The notes below the pieces were generated by a model, which worked only from the letters and a program-made list of their open reading frames with translations, did not search any database and was not told where the DNA came from. This document shows, piece after piece, positions 59,727 to 64,000 of a stretch of DNA of 64,000 nucleotides. Source of the stretch: Acidimicrobiia bacterium (lineage in GTDB: Bacteria > Actinomycetota > Acidimicrobiia > IMCC26256 > JAGNEX01); NCBI GenBank assembly GCA_020637365.1, contig JACJWE010000003.1, positions 62,001-126,000 on the forward strand, in the 5' to 3' direction. The position numbers were made by a program, and so were the translations under genes. The number at the start of each line of letters is the position of its first letter. Positions within the stretch are counted from its first letter, which is position 1.

Positions 59727-62700
59727 TCACCCCAGACGGGGTGCAGCATGGTCGACGGTGGCGGAAGCTCCGGGCCAGTTCTGGAGCGCATTGATGAGAT
59801 CCGAAAGTGGCATTGGCTTGGCAAAGAGGTACCCCTGAGCGTGCCGCAAACCGAGACGCCGAAGTGTCGCCAGCTCACCTTGATCTTCGACGCCCTCGAT
59901 CATGATCTCGATGCCTGCGGTGGCCGCGGCGGCCATCAAGTTCGACAACACCGCGTCCGAACGGGCACCATCGCCTGAACGACCGGCGGCCGAACTGCTG
60001 GTCGCATCTGTTGCATCGGCCCCTGAGGCCACGGCACGGCGGTCGACCTTGACGACGTCGAAGCCCGCTTGGCGCGCATAGGCCAAAGCCTCGGGTCCAC
60101 CAACAAAATCGTCGAGGGCCGTCACGACACCGAGTGCTCGCAGTCGCCGAACCCCCGGTCCAATCGATCGGTCAGCAGCGAGGAACGCCCGCTCTGGCAC
60201 CTCGATCATCAGTCGGGACGGCGATAACTGATTCTCGGCGAGAGCGTCGGCGAGACGCTGCACATAGGCGACATCGCGCAGTTCCTTTTCAGATGTGTTG
60301 AGAGCCAAGGAAATGTTTGCTCCTCGGCGGATCAACGCTGAAAGGTCGCGTACGGCCCGTGCACTCACCCAGCTTCCAAGCTTGGCGATAAAGCCGGCCC
60401 GATACACGACTTCGAAGAAATCGGCGGGCGTCAACACGCCGCGTTCGGGGTGACGCCAACGGGCGAGTGCTTCGACCGCAGCGACCTGACCGGTAGCGAT
60501 GTCGACGACCGGGTGATACCAGACCTCAAACTCGTTGTGGTCCAGCGCCTGGGTCAGCCGCTCACCCCAAGCGGGGTCGAACGGTTCGTTGGCGTAGCCA
60601 ATCTGGGTCTCACCGCCGCGCTGACGACTTGCTTCGAGGGCGTTCATCGCCCGCTGATACGAGGTCAGCGGATCGGATTGGCCGCGGCCATGGTCGATGG
60701 CGACACCGACCGAGACATGCAGCCGAACCTGCGCTCCTCGCACCACGACCGGATCCGAGAGCACCCGACGAATCTCGGGCACGAGGTCTTGGACTGCACG
60801 TGCATGGCGATCGACCAGGAGCACTGCGACCGTGTCACGACCGACCCGGGCGACGACGTCGCGAGGTGTCAGCATCGGACGGAGTCTTCGGGTCAGTTCG
60901 ATCATTGTGCGATTGGCCGCGCCCTCGTGCAGGCGTTCATCCAGGGTGGAAATACCAGCGAACTCGACAGCCGCGACACCGACGACGGCCGCCGAATCGC
61001 CGAGATCTTGAACCGCTTGCAGGACGCGCCTCCCAAACGCCGCCCGTGTCGCCAAACCGGTTTCGGGATCCACCTGGCCAATCACCGCCGTACTGCGTTC
61101 GTGTGCGCGATGCCCCGTGACATCGCGGGCGGCGATGACGAAACCTCGAATGGCTTCGACATTGCGCTCGTCCTGCACCGACACGTCGAGCACCCTCACC
61201 TCGCCATCCGCTGTTCGGATGACGAGTTCACCGCGGCGTTCGGCTCCGTCGTCGGCTGGCGGCGAGTCGCTTCGTCCGATCCGGCTCAGAGCCACGAGGA
61301 GTTCGCGGTCTGCATCGACGATCGTGCCTGCGAATTCACGGAGATGGCGCCCCACCAGCCGAGCGGGATCCACTCCAAGAACCGACGACACCGCACTGCT
61401 CGCAAACTGGAGTCGCCCTTCGGCGTCAAGCACCCCGACAGCGTCGCCAGATGTTTGTACCAGCGCACGAAAACGGGCCTCGGCAGCGAGTCGCTTCGCC
61501 TCGGCCCGACGTCGCAGCGTGGTCTCACGCGCGTTCAGGACGATGCCGCCGATCTCGGGTTCGTTCCGAAGATCAAGCCCCGAGATCTCGAACCAACGCG
61601 CCACACCGCTGGCATCGAGCAAACGCACCTCGAGGTTCAAGGGAGGCTCCCCCGAACGGACCGCATCCAGCCACTGGGCTGAGCGTTCACGGTCCTCTTC
61701 TAGAACCGATGCCAGCCACTGCTGGCCGACGAGACGACTCCCTGAACTGCGCAGCAGACGCTCAGCAGCCGGTGAAACAAAATTCCATTGAGCCTGTTCA
61801 TCGACGACGGCGACGATGTCCTGAGCGTGTTCGATCAGCGTTCGGAAACGCCGTTCACCCCGGGCTCGCGCATCGGATGCTTGACTTTCCAGGATCGCTG
61901 CGGTCTCACGCGCTGCGGCACCGACGGTCGCCAGTCGAGCACGATCCGAGCGCGACATGCGCCTGGCCTGTGCCAGCGCAACAAACGACGGTGCGTCCCC
62001 GTTTGAGACCGCGACGCCACTCGCCTGCCGAAAGCGGGCGTCGAGGGGAAGTTCTCCGCGGTCGAAACGAACGACCTCGTGAGCCTTCAGCGCGTCGAGG
62101 TGTTCGGCTTCGATGCTGGCGCCGTGCCGAACCGCGGTGACCCGCTCTGGAGCCGACCGATCCAGAAACGCCGTCACCGCGTACCCACCGTCGACCTGCG
62201 TCACAAACAGGACCTTGCCGTCGCGCTGACCAATGGTGTCGTCAACAGCGTTGAGCAGCGCTCCAGCGCGGTCCTCAGCGGAGTTGGCCCGCACGAGTCG
62301 CGCGACGAGTTCACCATCGCGAAGCGGCGTGCGTTCAAGCTGTGCCTGGCGGGCGCGAACGATGGCCCACACGACCGCGATACTGGCCACCGCCCAGCCA
62401 GCGAACAGAATCCGCAGACCAGACGTTGAAACCGATTGCTCCGCCGCGACCATCGCTGCGAGTGGCGCCGCTACAAGGGCGACCAGCATGACGACCAACC
62501 ACGAGCGCTCCAGCAGCGACCGCGCCGCATCGGTGTCGTCGGCCTCCTCATCGACGAGGATCGAGCCGCCCGCAGCCGCCACAATCAGCAGGCACAATCC
62601 GAGGGTCAATGCCACGTCCTCGAACCCGGTAGAAAGATCGCCGAGCAGTTGCGGGGCCGCCAACGCCGCTGCCGCGCAGATCGCAAAGCCACCCAGATTG

Positions 62701-63701
62701 AGGCAGAGCCGCGCAGACGGAAGTCGACGCGCACCGAGCACCGGGCGAACGATCCAGGCCGCGCAGATCGATGCAGCGACTCCCCACGCAAACAACCACC
62801 ACTGATCTGTAGGGTCGTCGCCCGATACGTCCAGAAAGCCCAGCCCCCAGACCGTCATGATCAAGCCGAGACCGACCAGGATGGCGTTGGCCCGTCCACT
62901 CTTGGTGTGACCGGCATCGGCAACCATCCCGATCCGATGAATCGACCAGCCGAGCAAGGTCACCGCGATCACGCCGACAACGGCGATCAGCGGCACCGGC
63001 CCGGATAGAGCATCGTCGCTTCTGAGACGTCCAATGGCGATCGCTGCGCCCGTCAGAGCGGTTCCAGAAGCCACAGGAACCCACAGGCTGGTCAACCCCA
63101 CCCGCACCAGGACGAGCGCAATGGTCGCCAGCGTCGCAACCAGCATCACCGCCGCCGCCGCTTTACCGCCCAGCAAGACTGCTCCAAGCCCGGCCAGAGC
63201 TGCGACGGCGATACCCAAACGGGTTGACGACGCATTCGTGTGATCGGCGCTGGCGCGCAGTTGGGACAGCAACGCTTCTGAATGTTCGGCGGGGGCCGGT
63301 TCGAACGGTGGAATCGTGTCGGGGCGGTCGGTTCGCGCCACTGATGCCTCGGATTCGGTCGACCGAACTACTCCCGATTCGGCGGCGTTTGCACCGCTCG
63401 ACTGCGTCTGACCCGACGCCGATGCGGCGGTCGCGGCCGAAGCGAACGTCGCGCCAGGACTCTCCGTGGGGCCCGTTGTTGCCAGCATGGTCGCGACGCT
63501 GGAAGCGGGCGGGGACTGGCCCGTAGCGGGCGAGCTTGTGGACTCGGCGAGCTGGTCTTCGCTGAAGTGCATGGCGAGGCCCGCAGGAAGCCAGGAGGAC
63601 TCCGCCGTGTCTGTTGAGCCAGCTTGTTTGGGCGCGTCGAATGGATTGTTCGCGCCTGATGTGACCGAGTCGTGCTGGGGACCGTTCGAGGGTGTGTTCA
63701 A
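59727..63701 (-). CDS. Membrane PAS-PAS-GGDEF(degenerate)-EAL protein
   Basis: A 1,324-residue cyclic-di-GMP-type signalling protein from TTG 63701, with GGAGAAGGGGAG upstream. Residues 1-155 are polar; 160-455 hold about ten spans; about 470-610 is a GAF-like region; PAS domains follow near 617-735 and 745-860 (FRTLIEHAQDIVAVVDEQAQ, FRALVQTSGDAVGVLDAEG). The GGDEF domain (about 880-1035) has VGRDT where GGDEF is expected, so it should not make c-di-GMP. The EAL domain (about 1040-1305) keeps VEALARW, LALNTS, MIEVPE, LDDFVGG, VKVDR and MIEGVED, so phosphodiesterase activity is plausible. It may link membrane or redox state to envelope or biofilm output. Confidence 0.9.
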   Translation of the reverse strand: MNTPSNGPQHDSVTSGANNPFDAPKQAGSTDTAESSWLPAGLAMHFSEDQLAESTSSPATGQSPPASSVATMLATTGPTESPGATFASAATAASASGQTQSSGANAAESGVVRSTESEASVARTDRPDTIPPFEPAPAEHSEALLSQLRASADHTNASSTRLGIAVAALAGLGAVLLGGKAAAAVMLVATLATIALVLVRVGLTSLWVPVASGTALTGAAIAIGRLRSDDALSGPVPLIAVVGVIAVTLLGWSIHRIGMVADAGHTKSGRANAILVGLGLIMTVWGLGFLDVSGDDPTDQWWLFAWGVAASICAAWIVRPVLGARRLPSARLCLNLGGFAICAAAALAAPQLLGDLSTGFEDVALTLGLCLLIVAAAGGSILVDEEADDTDAARSLLERSWLVVMLVALVAAPLAAMVAAEQSVSTSGLRILFAGWAVASIAVVWAIVRARQAQLERTPLRDGELVARLVRANSAEDRAGALLNAVDDTIGQRDGKVLFVTQVDGGYAVTAFLDRSAPERVTAVRHGASIEAEHLDALKAHEVVRFDRGELPLDARFRQASGVAVSNGDAPSFVALAQARRMSRSDRARLATVGAAARETAAILESQASDARARGERRFRTLIEHAQDIVAVVDEQAQWNFVSPAAERLLRSSGSRLVGQQWLASVLEEDRERSAQWLDAVRSGEPPLNLEVRLLDASGVARWFEISGLDLRNEPEIGGIVLNARETTLRRRAEAKRLAAEARFRALVQTSGDAVGVLDAEGRLQFASSAVSSVLGVDPARLVGRHLREFAGTIVDADRELLVALSRIGRSDSPPADDGAERRGELVIRTADGEVRVLDVSVQDERNVEAIRGFVIAARDVTGHRAHERSTAVIGQVDPETGLATRAAFGRRVLQAVQDLGDSAAVVGVAAVEFAGISTLDERLHEGAANRTMIELTRRLRPMLTPRDVVARVGRDTVAVLLVDRHARAVQDLVPEIRRVLSDPVVVRGAQVRLHVSVGVAIDHGRGQSDPLTSYQRAMNALEASRQRGGETQIGYANEPFDPAWGERLTQALDHNEFEVWYHPVVDIATGQVAAVEALARWRHPERGVLTPADFFEVVYRAGFIAKLGSWVSARAVRDLSALIRRGANISLALNTSEKELRDVAYVQRLADALAENQLSPSRLMIEVPERAFLAADRSIGPGVRRLRALGVVTALDDFVGGPEALAYARQAGFDVVKVDRRAVASGADATDATSSSAAGRSGDGARSDAVLSNLMAAAATAGIEIMIEGVEDQGELATLRRLGLRHAQGYLFAKPMPLSDLINALQNWPGASATVDHAAPRLG

Positions 63702-63716
63702 GCCACTCCCCTTCTC

Positions 63717-63728
63717 CTCGTTAACGAG
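63717..63728. promoter_or_regulatory. 12-bp perfect palindrome before the EAL gene
   Basis: CTCGTTAACGAG directly overlaps the upstream edge of the ribosome-binding region of the TTG 63701 gene. It could be an operator or mRNA structure; there is no other support. Confidence 0.35.
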
Positions 63729-63922
63729 TTCCCCCTACCGTGGCGTGGATAATCGGCGTTCGCGGGGTTTGTGCCGACAACTGTCATGGGCGTTGTATCG
63801 ACCGGACCGCCCGCGGACTGAACGTAATTTCGAACCGAAATGCCCGGCCACGTGCAGGAACCGTCGAATCCGAGAGTCGCCGAGGCTGGGAATGACAACG
63901 CCGACGTCGTCGGTCACAGCGA

Positions 63923-64000
63923 TCAGTTCGGATCGGCCTCGCCACCACCATCGCCGAGGGCCAGGAGGCCGACCGCCCCCCAGTCAACGTCAGGTCCGTA
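63923..64000 (-). CDS. Possible 3' end of a gene cut by window edge
   Basis: A minus-strand frame open from the window edge to TGA at 63923-63925 encodes VDWGAVGLLALGDGGGEADP before its stop. At 25 residues it cannot be assigned; the 221 bp between it and the EAL gene hold only the palindrome at 63717. Confidence 0.3.
   Translation of the reverse strand, partial: YGPDVDWGAVGLLALGDGGGEADPN

Overview
The window looks like chromosomal DNA of a high-GC actinobacterium. Codons are GC-rich, GTG and TTG starts are common, and several families are typical of Actinobacteria: DprE2, an AftD-type arabinofuranosyltransferase, a DUF222/HNH protein, DUF5996, an MBOAT with a DUF459-like SGNH protein, and DUF5979/SdrD-like surface repeats. 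No rRNA, tRNA, CRISPR array, phage or insertion sequence was recognised. I would guess a non-mycolate lineage such as Acidimicrobiia; that placement is inference.

Layout. (1) 1-3.1 kb, minus strand: a beta-oxidation cluster (MarR regulator, thiolase, SDR 3-hydroxyacyl-CoA dehydrogenase, enoyl-CoA hydratase) with a palindromic operator in front of the regulator. (2) 3.3-7.5 kb, plus: an L,D-transpeptidase, a DprE2-like reductase and a large unclassified membrane protein. (3) 7.5-18.3 kb, minus: the most striking region, a tightly packed run of one MBOAT acyltransferase, one SGNH/GDSL protein and four tandem AlgX/AlgJ-like proteins, mostly with 4-bp start/stop overlaps. It looks like an export-linked polysaccharide O-acetylation machine. 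(4) 18.5-27.5 kb: aldo/keto reductase, nuclease lipoprotein, metal-binding lipoprotein, D-threonine aldolase-like enzyme, GT-C and GT4 glycosyltransferases, and a one-chain sigma-like/zinc-finger/membrane protein. (5) 28-32.2 kb, plus: a second O-acetylation locus (methyltransferase, MBOAT, short repeat protein, SGNH protein). (6) 32.5-36.5 kb: a large cell-surface protein with a sortase-like C-terminus. (7) 36.8-44.3 kb: DUF5996, an unknown protein, DUF2461 and a DUF222/HNH protein, separated by duplicated gene tails and dense minisatellites. (8) 44.4-59.3 kb: acyltransferase-3, a UGM-like FAD oxidoreductase, AftD, two GT-C mannosyltransferase-like proteins, a small membrane protein and a kinase-like/methyltransferase fusion. 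(9) 59.7-63.7 kb: a membrane PAS/GGDEF/EAL protein.

How the genes fit together. Most of the window serves envelope glycan construction: a lipid-linked arabinose donor (DprE2), polymerising GT-C enzymes (AftD, PIG-V-like, GT39-like), a cytoplasmic GT4 enzyme, glycan methylation, and at least three routes for acylating glycans (two MBOAT loci and one acyltransferase-3). Pathway assignment is inferred from family membership and clustering.

Two window-wide properties affect the reading. First, at least nine otherwise intact genes are broken by single-base shifts, usually in short G, C or T runs, which suggests sequencing or assembly error rather than decay; I annotate these as single genes and give the break points. 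Second, 14- to 36-bp tandem repeats, very often exactly 15 bp (five codons), occur at many unrelated loci, usually inside disordered ends of envelope proteins or just beyond gene ends.
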